Shown here one piece after another: positions 57,312 through 64,000 of a stretch of DNA of 64,000 bases. The DNA is from Senegalia massiliensis (GTDB lineage: Bacteria; Bacillota; Clostridia; Tissierellales; SIT17): NCBI RefSeq assembly GCF_009911265.1, contig NZ_QXXA01000014.1, positions 1 through 64,000 on the forward strand, read 5' to 3'. The stretch's first letter is position 1. Every line of letters begins with the position of its first letter. Both the position numbers and the translations under genes were made by a program. The notes below the pieces were generated by a model. That model was not told the DNA's origin, ran no database searches, and saw only the letters and a program-made list of their open reading frames with translations.

Positions 57312-58199
57312 TTATTTTACTTTTTTAATAGGAACGTAAATATCCATTACAGTATCCTGCCTATGATGACAACGTTCATCATAGAATTCAAAATCAAGTT
57401 TACTTTCGTCATATACATATCCACTATCTTTAAACCAATCTTCAAAAATATATTTCCATGTGCCTGCAATGATCTTTGCAAACTCCTTTTGTTCTTTTTC
57501 ATTTGTAGTATCAATAGGAGGCGTTGTAAAAACTGCATACTCAGCTTCTGGAACTTCTACTGTTAGCATATTTTCTTCTACCTTTGAAAAGTCATCCACT
57601 ATAACACCTAAAAGATATATTGTATTTCCATCTTCAGATAATGGAACACATAATCCCACTTCACCATGCTTAGCAGGATTTAAAATTTTATACATTTTAC
57701 TTTCTAAATTTTCACCATTATAATTGCTCCAAAAGGATGCAATATCCTTTGTATATGTTCCCCCAGTAATATTGGTTTTAATTCCATAGCCAGCTACCTT
57801 AAAGGCAGCTTTCTTTACAATAACAGGATACATAATATAACCTCCAATTTCAAATGTTGTTTTTGCATCATCATATCCAGCCATTCGCGCTATATATTGT
57901 GTTGGACTATAACCAAAAGATTTACGAAATGCCTTGGTAAACCCACTATGTGTTTCAAATCCATATTCTAAAGAAATATCAATAATTTTTCTACCTTTGA
58001 ATAATTCTATAGCTGCTAAAGACAACCTTCGTTCTCGAATATATTCCATAACAGACATGCCTTTACATAGGCTAAAAACTCTACAAAAATGATAAACTGA
58101 GTACCCTAATTGATTAGCAACATCTTTAATAGTAATATTTTCTTTGATATGCTCCTCAATAAATTTAATACACTTCTCAATATCTCTCCTATAATTCAA
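57312..58199 (-). CDS. AraC-family regulator with GyrI-like effector domain
   Basis: 295 residues. AraC HTH pair: NITIKDVANQLGYSVYHFCRVFSLCKGM and IIDISLEYGFETHSGFTKAFRKSFGYSPTQYIARM. The C-terminal GyrI-like domain (about 120-295) ends MDIYVPIKKV. Same layout as the gene at 23743-24618. Located upstream of the methyltransferase gene, which it probably controls. Rob-like regulators of this kind respond to hydrophobic drug-like molecules. Confidence 0.92.
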   Translation of the reverse strand: MNYRRDIEKCIKFIEEHIKENITIKDVANQLGYSVYHFCRVFSLCKGMSVMEYIRERRLSLAAIELFKGRKIIDISLEYGFETHSGFTKAFRKSFGYSPTQYIARMAGYDDAKTTFEIGGYIMYPVIVKKAAFKVAGYGIKTNITGGTYTKDIASFWSNYNGENLESKMYKILNPAKHGEVGLCVPLSEDGNTIYLLGVIVDDFSKVEENMLTVEVPEAEYAVFTTPPIDTTNEKEQKEFAKIIAGTWKYIFEDWFKDSGYVYDESKLDFEFYDERCHHRQDTVMDIYVPIKKVK

Positions 58200-58495
58200 T
58201 TTCCACCTCCACCTGACCTTTCTCCGTACTCTAACTTTATTATAACAACAACATTAAAATAAAACTGTTCCTGTTTTGCTAAATATTGATATATGATTCT
58301 TTTTTATATTAAAGTCTTTGTATTATTCTCATATCTTTCAGATTTGTTTTGAAATAAAAAATTAACAAGTTCTCTAAATTCCGAAAATAGTTTAACTCTT
58401 AGTGCTATAATTATTTAATTTTAAAAAAATCAGATTTTAATCCTTTATGTATAAATTCTAAAGTAACTTATGATTATATTATAATAAAATATACC
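58200..58495. other. Intergenic region between divergent regulators
   Basis: 296 AT-rich bases with the minus-strand AraC promoter. No frame or repeat was recognised. Confidence 0.4.
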
Positions 58496-58524
58496 TTGAC
58501 ATGTAAATTATATAATGATATTAT
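58496..58524 (+). promoter_or_regulatory. Promoter of the TetR/small membrane protein operon
   Basis: TTGACA at 58496-58501 and TATTAT at 58519-58524 with 17 bp spacing. The TetR-type operator starts 10 bp downstream. Confidence 0.65.
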
Positions 58525-58534
58525 TTAATTATAG

Positions 58535-58547
58535 ACCGACGGTCGGT
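58535..58547 (+). promoter_or_regulatory. TetR-family operator
   Basis: A GC-rich palindrome ACCGACGGTCGGT that stands out in this AT-rich DNA. It lies between the promoter and the TetR start, so binding would give autorepression. The ACCGAC/GTCGGT half-site pair is typical of TetR-family operators. Confidence 0.75.
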
Positions 58548-58562
58548 ATGAAGGAGGGTATA

Positions 58563-59222
58563 ATGATAAACAACAATTCATCTAATCAAACATATGAAGA
58601 TATTCTATCTACTGCATATAGCTTTTTTATTAAAAAGGGATATGAAAAAACAAGTATACAAGAAATTATTAATGAGTTAGGAATTTCTAAAGGAGCTATC
58701 TATCATTATTTCAAGTCAAAAGAAGAAATATTACAGTCAGTATTACTTTCTGAAAGAGAAAAAGCCAATACTTATTTGGATAAATTAATTCTGGAAGTAG
58801 ATGGCTATAATGCACAAGAAAAGATTAAACATATATTAAACAGATTAACAAGTGATGAAAAAATAAATACAACAAATAGATTTTTACTTAATCAAACAAA
58901 CAATAGTAAGGCTATTATGCAAAATATTATTCAAACAGTTAATATAGATTCAATTAAATTTTATGAACTGATTCAAGATGGAATTAAAGATGGTTCATTA
59001 AATACAAGATTTCCAAAAGAATGCTCAGAATTACTACTTTTACTGTGTAATATATGGCTAAATCCTATTTTATTTAATAGAACATACGAAGAGACCATAA
59101 ATAGGTTTATATTTATTCAATTTACTATGAAACAATTAGGTGTAGATGTTATAGACAATAAATTATTAGATAAAGTTAAAAATAATCTTAAAGGAGTTGG
59201 AATAAATGAAAACACTAAATAG
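58563..59222 (+). CDS. TetR-family regulator
   Basis: 219 residues from the ATG at 58563, behind GGAGG; the longer frame to 58515 would run through the operator. HTH: YEDILSTAYSFFIKKGYEKTSIQEIINELGISKGAIYHYFKSKEEILQSV. The ligand domain is not diagnostic. It overlaps the downstream small membrane protein gene by 17 bases, so the two are translationally coupled. Confidence 0.93.
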   Translation: MINNNSSNQTYEDILSTAYSFFIKKGYEKTSIQEIINELGISKGAIYHYFKSKEEILQSVLLSEREKANTYLDKLILEVDGYNAQEKIKHILNRLTSDEKINTTNRFLLNQTNNSKAIMQNIIQTVNIDSIKFYELIQDGIKDGSLNTRFPKECSELLLLLCNIWLNPILFNRTYEETINRFIFIQFTMKQLGVDVIDNKLLDKVKNNLKGVGINENTK

Positions 59223-59478
59223 CAAGGCTTTAGAAAATAGAAAAAAGGCAATGGAATCATCAAAAAAAATTGTTAAAGATTATAAAATATTTACAGCACC
59301 TTTAGATGTAAGAAAAAAACGTGCCATGCTAGGTACTACTTGTGGAACTTTAGGAGTTTTAGCAGCTGGAGCATTTTATGTAGTTAAGTCATACAACATA
59401 GCAACAGGATTAATGATTGGAGGAGTAGCAACACTAGGTGTTAACTTAGCAACATCAAAATTATTAAACAAAAAATAA
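59206..59478 (+). CDS. Small two-helix membrane protein co-transcribed with the TetR gene
   Basis: 90 residues. Hydrophilic, basic N-terminus (about 1-45) then two glycine- and alanine-rich helices (AMLGTTCGTLGVLAAGAFYVV and IATGLMIGGVATLGVNLAT). AAAGGAG inside the end of the TetR gene drives its start. No family is recognised. TetR-coupled small membrane proteins often act in envelope stress or drug response; it is the likely effector of this regulator. Confidence 0.7.
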   Translation: MKTLNSKALENRKKAMESSKKIVKDYKIFTAPLDVRKKRAMLGTTCGTLGVLAAGAFYVVKSYNIATGLMIGGVATLGVNLATSKLLNKK

Positions 59479-59526
59479 ACTTAGTACCAAATTAGTTAAA
59501 TGATATAAACAAAAACTAAAATAATA

Positions 59527-59580
59527 CGTGTAAGTCGGTCATATGAATTAGTTCAAAATTAAGTGGCCGATTTTTACACG
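59527..59580 (+). terminator. Terminator after the small membrane protein gene
   Basis: CGTGTAA-GTCGGTCA pairs with TGGCCGATTTTTACACG through the outer 7 bp plus an inner wobble-containing helix. The long loop makes it imperfect, so this could also be the edge of a mobile DNA fragment. Confidence 0.45.
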
Positions 59581-59708
59581 CATATCTATTCCATTTATAA
59601 TAGTTATTACAATGATTACCCTTAAGGGATGTCTTTAATTAATTGCGGTATGATAATTGTAATCTCTATTAATTCTCTCTACTATATACTGATAAAATCG
59701 CTAAACTT

Positions 59709-59886
59709 GGATCTATGTCAATAAAATAGACACAAAAAATCAAACTTTTATGTAGATTTTTAATCCTTTGCTCATATTGTTAAGGGCTTAAATATCAAAT
59801 AATACTGTGAAATCTCTTTCTATTGTACCAAAATTTAATGTACTTAAATATGTCTAGACTTGCAGAATCATAATCATATCAAGACT
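59709..59886 (-). pseudogene. Decayed IS3-family transposase 3' end
   Basis: On the minus strand the frame gives YDYDSASLDIFKYIKFWYNR, then KRFHSII, stop, YLSP, QYEQRIKNLHKSLIFCVYFI, and ends in the typical IS3 terminus TGTCTATTTTATTGACATAG. This is the C-terminal end of OrfB with several stops. It is similar to the C-terminal part of the copy at 42740-43262 (YDYDAARLTIFEYIESWYNR) and lies in the opposite direction. Confidence 0.75.
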
Positions 59887-59947
59887 GAATACTTTTATAA
59901 GATTTCATATCTGTAGAAGCATACCTTTCTACGCTCCACCTTATCTA

Positions 59948-60184
59948 CTATTCCTCCACTACCTTATTTACTATCTTCTCTGCCAATGGAATAAATATAT
60001 TCGCCAATGGTATAGAAATTGCCGTACCCAACAATGAAGATTTTAAAAATGCCATCATGAATCCTGCTCTAAATCCATAATTTATTAATACCATAAAAAA
60101 GGCAATAGGTACAGATATAAATACAGCAGCAAGACATGAAAATACAACTCCCCTATACTTCTTATTTATTTTCACAAATATCAT
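59948..60184 (-). CDS. DUF2798-family membrane protein
   Basis: 78 residues with two membrane helices (about 12-34 and 40-65). The pattern MVLINYGFRAGFMMAFLKSSLLGTAISIPLANIFIPLAEKIV matches DUF2798 proteins, a family of unknown function. It overlaps the MarR gene by 23 bases and so is co-translated with it. Both face the PadR operon across a palindrome, and may be controlled by MarR. Confidence 0.8.
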   Translation of the reverse strand: MIFVKINKKYRGVVFSCLAAVFISVPIAFFMVLINYGFRAGFMMAFLKSSLLGTAISIPLANIFIPLAEKIVNKVVEE

Positions 60185-60623
60185 CTCCTTTTTGATTTCT
60201 ATCTAGTGATTTTATTGACATATTCTTTAATATATTGGATAACACCTCTAATTCATCATCATTTACATTTGGTGAAATCAATTCATCCCAAGATTTTAAT
60301 GCGTTATATATTCTGTGTTTCACCTTTAAAGCTTTTTCTGTGACTTGAATTCTATAGGACCTTTTGTCCCTTTGATTTTTTATTCTTTTTATATACCCTT
60401 TATCCTCAAGACTCCTTATACTCCTTGTTATCGCTGCCTTATTAATATAATATATTTCAGCTAAATCCTCTTGAGTCAATTCTTTATTTTCATAAAGTTT
60501 TATCAAATATATATATTCACCTGATGTTATATCTAAGTCCTTCAACTCATTATTTATAAATTTCTGAAACTGTCTATACAATATAGATATCCATCTGCCA
60601 AAGTCTTCGTATACGTTTTTCAT
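60162..60623 (-). CDS. MarR-family transcriptional regulator
   Basis: 153 residues with a MarR winged helix: DITSGEYIYLIKLYENKELTQEDLAEIYYINKAAITRSIRSLEDKGYIKRIKNQRDKRSYRIQVTEKAL. Starts at the ATG at 60623 and shares an operon with the DUF2798 gene. A perfect dyad at 60652-60675 between this and the divergent PadR gene is the probable MarR operator, in front of both promoters. Confidence 0.94.
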   Translation of the reverse strand: MKNVYEDFGRWISILYRQFQKFINNELKDLDITSGEYIYLIKLYENKELTQEDLAEIYYINKAAITRSIRSLEDKGYIKRIKNQRDKRSYRIQVTEKALKVKHRIYNALKSWDELISPNVNDDELEVLSNILKNMSIKSLDRNQKGDDICENK

Positions 60624-60651
60624 ATTTTATCACCATATTTATTTTATAAAA

Positions 60652-60675
60652 ATATAGTTGATAAGTCAACTATAT
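60652..60675. promoter_or_regulatory. 24-bp palindromic operator between MarR and PadR genes
   Basis: ATATAGTTGA and TCAACTATAT flank a 4-base centre (TAAG), perfect 10-bp arms. The AGTTGA...TCAACT core is typical of MarR-family sites. It lies 28 bases from the marR start and 16 bases from the padR-type start, so one dimer could control both directions. Confidence 0.8.
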
Positions 60676-60691
60676 TAGAGGAGGAAATATA

Positions 60692-61291
60692 TTGATAAAA
60701 TTAATGCTATTAGGTTTATTACAACAAAGAGATTTGACAGGTTATGAAATAATACAGTATTTAAAGTTGAGTCATGCAGAGAGTTGGGCAGGTATTAAAA
60801 TAGGCTCAATATATTATGCACTTAATAAAATGGAAGAAAGTGAACTGATAAAAGTTCAATGTATTGAGAATATAGGAAATCGTTCACGAACTTTTTATTC
60901 GATTACTGAAAAAGGAGAAGATTTTTTCGAAACCGAACTAGAAGATATCCTCAGTAAAGTTGACCTTAATTTTCCTAATTCTTTATATACTGCTGTAACT
61001 TTTTTAGGAAAACTACCCTATGAGAAAGCAATAAACGCTATTAATATTCACATTAAAAATCTGGAAAAAGAGTTGCTAAATTGGAAAGCTGCTGAGAAAT
61101 CAAAAGAAAAAGTACAATCAAAACCATTGCCTAGTTATATGAAAGCTCTGCTAAAAAATGGTTGTACCCATATTGAGGTAAACATAGAATTTTTAAAAGA
61201 GATAAAGGAGCTGCTGCATAAAGAATCATTTGAGGTTCACTTACCTCCATTAAATAAAATAGGAAAAGGAGAAAAAGATTATGAATCCTAA
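60692..61291 (+). CDS. PadR-family transcriptional regulator
   Basis: 199 residues from the TTG behind GAGGAGG. N-terminal winged helix: LMLLGLLQQRDLTGYEIIQYLKLSHAESWAGIKIGSIYYALNKMEESELIKVQCIENIGNRSRTFYSITEKGE. The C-terminal Vir-like helical domain (about 95-180) mediates dimerisation. It overlaps the downstream acyltransferase-like gene by 11 bases, so the two form an operon. Its ligand may be the substrate of that enzyme. Confidence 0.93.
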   Translation: MIKLMLLGLLQQRDLTGYEIIQYLKLSHAESWAGIKIGSIYYALNKMEESELIKVQCIENIGNRSRTFYSITEKGEDFFETELEDILSKVDLNFPNSLYTAVTFLGKLPYEKAINAINIHIKNLEKELLNWKAAEKSKEKVQSKPLPSYMKALLKNGCTHIEVNIEFLKEIKELLHKESFEVHLPPLNKIGKGEKDYES

Positions 61292-62534
61292 AATAATTTT
61301 ACCATCAACTAATCAACTAATCGACGAAAGTCTAAAGCTTCAAATTACAGGATTAAAACCAAACCAAAAGGTGAAAATACAAGCAGAAATGCAAGACGAT
61401 GTAAAAAGAACATGGTGTTCCTTTGGAATTTTCACAGCTGATTACCAAGGAACTATTGATTTAAATACAACAGCACCTAAAAAAGGCTCATACAGTGGTT
61501 GTGACCCTAATGGTTTGCTATGGTCTATGCAAATAAAGGAAAGTAATACTCCTTTTCCACCTATATTTTTAAAAATGACTACTCAACCTAATAAGGTAAG
61601 TTTTTATTTGTTAATAAAAGATAAAATAAAAGATACAAGAGAAGTACATATTAACTTTACTAATTCTGATACTGAACAAATTGTTGTTCAAAATTTAATA
61701 GTAGGAAAACTTTTTAAGCCTAAAGGAAAGGATAATCTACCAGCTGTAATTATAGTTGGGGGATCTACAGGAGGACTCTTTTGGACAGAACAAATAGCAG
61801 CTTTACTTAGTAATAAAGGATATGCAGCTCTTGCTTTAAATTACTTTGATGTTCAAAATGATAATTTACCAAATGAACTCATTGAAATTAAAATAGAATA
61901 CTTCAAAAGAGCTCTTGATTGGCTTAAAAGCAAACCCGAAATTGACGACAGCAATATAAGTATAATGGGAATTTCTAAAGGTGGTGAGTTATCATTATTA
62001 TTTGGTTCATTTTTTTCTAAGCATTTAACTTCTATTATTACTTACGTACCTTCTTCCCATGTATTTGAAGGAATTTCCATGGTAGAACATAAGACAAAAT
62101 CATCATGGACTTATAAAACCACCCCTATTAACTTTATACAATACCCATCAAATACAAAATTCTCAAAAAATATGACTCCCACTGATATACGAAAAATTCA
62201 TGATAATGCATTAAATTCAGCTACTTCTAAACAATTAGAGAGTGCTCGTATTCCAATTGAAAATATATCATGTCCTATTCTTATGATTTCTGGTGAAAAA
62301 GATAATACTTGGCCATCCTCAAAAATGTGTAGAGATATGATGCAAACTTTAGAAGAACATAATAATCCTTATCAATCAAAACACTTAAATTTTAGTAATA
62401 TGGGACATACTTTCTTTCTCCCTAATATCCCTCCTATGATTGATCATCCATCAGTAATGGCAAAAAACGCTGCAAATGCTAACAGAAAAGCTTGGGAGGC
62501 AACACTCAATTTTTTGGTTAAACATTCTAATTAA
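61281..62534 (+). CDS. BAAT-like acyltransferase/thioesterase (alpha/beta hydrolase)
   Basis: 417 residues in two domains, as in bile acid-CoA:amino acid N-acyltransferase and acyl-CoA thioesterases. The N-terminal beta domain (about 1-130) has KLQITGLKPNQKVKIQAEMQDD and FGIFTADYQGTIDLNT. The C-terminal hydrolase domain has PAVIIVGGSTGGLFW, the nucleophile elbow MGISKGGELSLL (Ser), the Asp in SGEKDNTWPS and the His in SNMGHTFFLP. The bacterial function is unknown: conjugation of acyl groups to amino acids, or a thioesterase. It is the last gene of the PadR operon, and a terminator follows. Confidence 0.9.
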   Translation: MNPKIILPSTNQLIDESLKLQITGLKPNQKVKIQAEMQDDVKRTWCSFGIFTADYQGTIDLNTTAPKKGSYSGCDPNGLLWSMQIKESNTPFPPIFLKMTTQPNKVSFYLLIKDKIKDTREVHINFTNSDTEQIVVQNLIVGKLFKPKGKDNLPAVIIVGGSTGGLFWTEQIAALLSNKGYAALALNYFDVQNDNLPNELIEIKIEYFKRALDWLKSKPEIDDSNISIMGISKGGELSLLFGSFFSKHLTSIITYVPSSHVFEGISMVEHKTKSSWTYKTTPINFIQYPSNTKFSKNMTPTDIRKIHDNALNSATSKQLESARIPIENISCPILMISGEKDNTWPSSKMCRDMMQTLEEHNNPYQSKHLNFSNMGHTFFLPNIPPMIDHPSVMAKNAANANRKAWEATLNFLVKHSN

Positions 62535-62573
62535 ACTATGGGAAATCTCAACATAATTACTACACGTAAAAAT

Positions 62574-62597
62574 AATGCACCTAAATTTCGGTGCATT
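62574..62597 (+). terminator. Terminator of the PadR operon
   Basis: AATGCACC pairs with GGTGCATT around the loop TAAATTTC, followed by TTGTTTTTATT. Confidence 0.8.
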
Positions 62598-62653
62598 TGT
62601 TTTTATTATCTGAGATATTTTAAAAAACAGTTAACACAAAATCATAAATCTAA

Positions 62654-62828
62654 TCAATGAATACAAACTTCCAACTCGCCAATTTGCACTTTATTTCTAA
62701 ACTCATCACCATTTGTAATGGAATAAAAATAACCTATAGCCTTATATATAGCTATTCCATAGATTCTACTCTTTATATTCCTACAACAAACTCCACATGT
62801 GTTTAGGTAGTTAAATAATACTAAAACT
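62654..62828 (-). other. Open frame of 57 codons without a start codon, Cys-rich; possibly a decayed gene
   Basis: Between the PadR operon and the GGDEF gene, the minus strand is open from 62828 to a TGA at 62654 and reads VLVLFNYLNTCGVCCRNIKS then RIYGIAIYKAIGYFYSITNG and DEFRNKVQIGELEVCIH. It has four Cys residues in the first 15-45 codons and a protein-like composition, but no start codon and no ribosome site. It may be the end of a decayed gene or chance. Confidence 0.3.
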
Positions 62829-62916
62829 CAGATTATATTATTATTATTTGCAACTTCTTTTGCAAATTCAATAAGTCAATGATTAGATTGTTATTATCTT
62901 TCCTGTGATTTTTTAT

Positions 62917-64000
62917 CTACAAATTTTTCATCAGTAAATCTACTCTTTCAACTCTATTTCGTCCATCTTTTTTTGCTTGATACAATGCTTGATCAGCTGC
63001 ATTTATAATGTTTTCAGGATACATACTTTCATCAGGAACAACTGATGCTACTCCCAAACTAATAGTAATAATTGTGGCTAAGCCTTCATTTTTCATACCT
63101 AGATTTTCAGTTTTAGCTCTTATATCTTCAGCTACTACCATAGCACCATCTTCTGTAGTATTGGATAATAAAACTACAAATTCTTCACCACCGAAACGAG
63201 CTACAATATCCCCAGATCTTTTTAATGTATTCTTTATTACATCAGCTACATTTCTTAAGCATCGATCTCCAGCTAAGTGTCCATAACTATCGTTATACAT
63301 TTTAAAGTTATCAATATCTACCATAATTAAAGATAAAGGAAGATTTTCTCTTATACTACTCTCCCATACCTTTTGTAAAAAACTATCAAAATATCTCCTA
63401 TTAGAAATATTAGTAAGTGGATCTATCATTGAAATTCTTTCCAAATCTTCATTCGTTTTTTTAAGCTTTTCATTTGCATTATTAAGTTCTTGAGTTCTTT
63501 CCATAACATCTAACTCAAGTTTTTTATTTAGTGCTCGAAACCTTCTAACCCCATATAAAGATATCAGGGAAATTAAAAATAGGATTATAATAATTGCATA
63601 TAGAAAAGTTCTCTGTATGCTCTCTTCAGTAAAATAAACAACTTTTTTCCCTTGCCAATCACTGAGTATATCTGCCATTGTCCCGTCATCATTTAACTCT
63701 TCTAACCCAACATTAATTAAATTTAACAGTTCTTCATTTCCCTTTTTTATTGCTATCCGTGAATATTGTGTTTCTATAGGCTTCTCTAAAACCTCTATCC
63801 CTTCCACTTTGCTCTGAGCTAATTCATATTTACCTATCCACCTATCAGCAACAATGGCATCTAGTTCACCAGACTTAATCATTTGAAAGCCAGTGTTCCA
63901 GTCTGATATTGTCACTATATTTATTCCATCATATTCTGTTAGTAGGTAATATGGATATCCTCCAGATTCTACACCTACATTTTTATCTTTTAAATCAATA
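62917..64000 (-). CDS. Solute-binding-domain diguanylate cyclase (partial, cut by window edge)
   Basis: The frame is open to the last base of the window, so the gene continues to the right. Visible order: the C-terminal part of a family 3 extracellular solute-binding domain (GVESGGYPYYLLTEYDGINI, then SGELDAIVADRWIGKYEL), one membrane helix (AIIIILFLISLISLYGV, near 63600-63550), a coiled coil of about 40 residues, then a GGDEF domain with RFGGEEF and I-site RSGD five residues before it. Such proteins sense a small molecule such as an amino acid outside the cell and make cyclic di-GMP. It is the second diguanylate cyclase in the window. Confidence 0.9.
   Translation of the reverse strand, partial: IDLKDKNVGVESGGYPYYLLTEYDGINIVTISDWNTGFQMIKSGELDAIVADRWIGKYELAQSKVEGIEVLEKPIETQYSRIAIKKGNEELLNLINVGLEELNDDGTMADILSDWQGKKVVYFTEESIQRTFLYAIIIILFLISLISLYGVRRFRALNKKLELDVMERTQELNNANEKLKKTNEDLERISMIDPLTNISNRRYFDSFLQKVWESSIRENLPLSLIMVDIDNFKMYNDSYGHLAGDRCLRNVADVIKNTLKRSGDIVARFGGEEFVVLLSNTTEDGAMVVAEDIRAKTENLGMKNEGLATIITISLGVASVVPDESMYPENIINAADQALYQAKKDGRNRVERVDLLMKNL

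Overview
The window is AT-rich DNA, packed with short intergenic regions, strong GGAGG-type ribosome sites and many U-tailed hairpin terminators. This fits a low-GC Bacillota anaerobe. A hybrid-cluster protein, an A-type flavoprotein and the isoprenoid genes (mevalonate-type, not MEP) suggest a Clostridia/Tissierellia-like organism; the taxonomic placement is inference. No rRNA, tRNA, CRISPR array or intact mobile element was seen.

Layout. 1-3.5 kb: a CapA-like lipoprotein (cut by the window edge), a D,D-carboxypeptidase and a VanRS-like two-component system. 3.6-9.4 kb: a six-gene mevalonate operon in the order fni, mvk, mvaD, small membrane protein, TctA-type permease, phosphomevalonate kinase. 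It holds every step from mevalonate to IPP/DMAPP but no HMG-CoA synthase or reductase, and a transporter sits inside it. 9.5-12.6 kb: YetF-like protein, an anti-sigma-like gene beside a broken ECF sigma gene, a holin-like protein and a DUF2975/HTH/DUF3955 operon. 12.9-21.4 kb: AEC transporter, ZIP transporter, PgeF, LysR with divergent YeiH, Hcp with a divergent FAD reductase. 21.5-31.3 kb: membrane diguanylate cyclase, AraC/GyrI regulator, an unknown helical protein, and a Fur-boxed siderophore uptake operon with a divergent AraC gene. 31.5-36.1 kb: licT-bglP-bglA beta-glucoside operon with two RAT/terminator switches. 36.2-38.9 kb: flavodiiron protein, YaaA, Ndk. 39.1-42.6 kb: a TetR-controlled ABC exporter with two matching operators, and a VOC protein.

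42.7-54.6 kb is a defence/export island. It starts with a decayed IS3 copy, then has a Bce-type module (permease, ATPase, kinase, regulator), a truncated CPBP protease, and a second ABC plus two-component module. 55.2-62.5 kb holds small divergent regulator/effector pairs: HxlR/nitroreductase, methyltransferase with AraC/GyrI, TetR with a small membrane protein, and MarR-DUF2798 facing PadR-BAAT-like acyltransferase across a 24-bp palindrome. The window ends inside a gene joining a periplasmic-type solute-binding domain to GGDEF.

The leading hypothesis is the mevalonate operon: its embedded TctA-type permease and small partner could import mevalonate or a related carboxylate, which would make this a mevalonate-salvage cassette. 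Other points of interest are a loop-free 56-bp palindrome, the tandem peptide-resistance modules, and the PadR-controlled acyltransferase.
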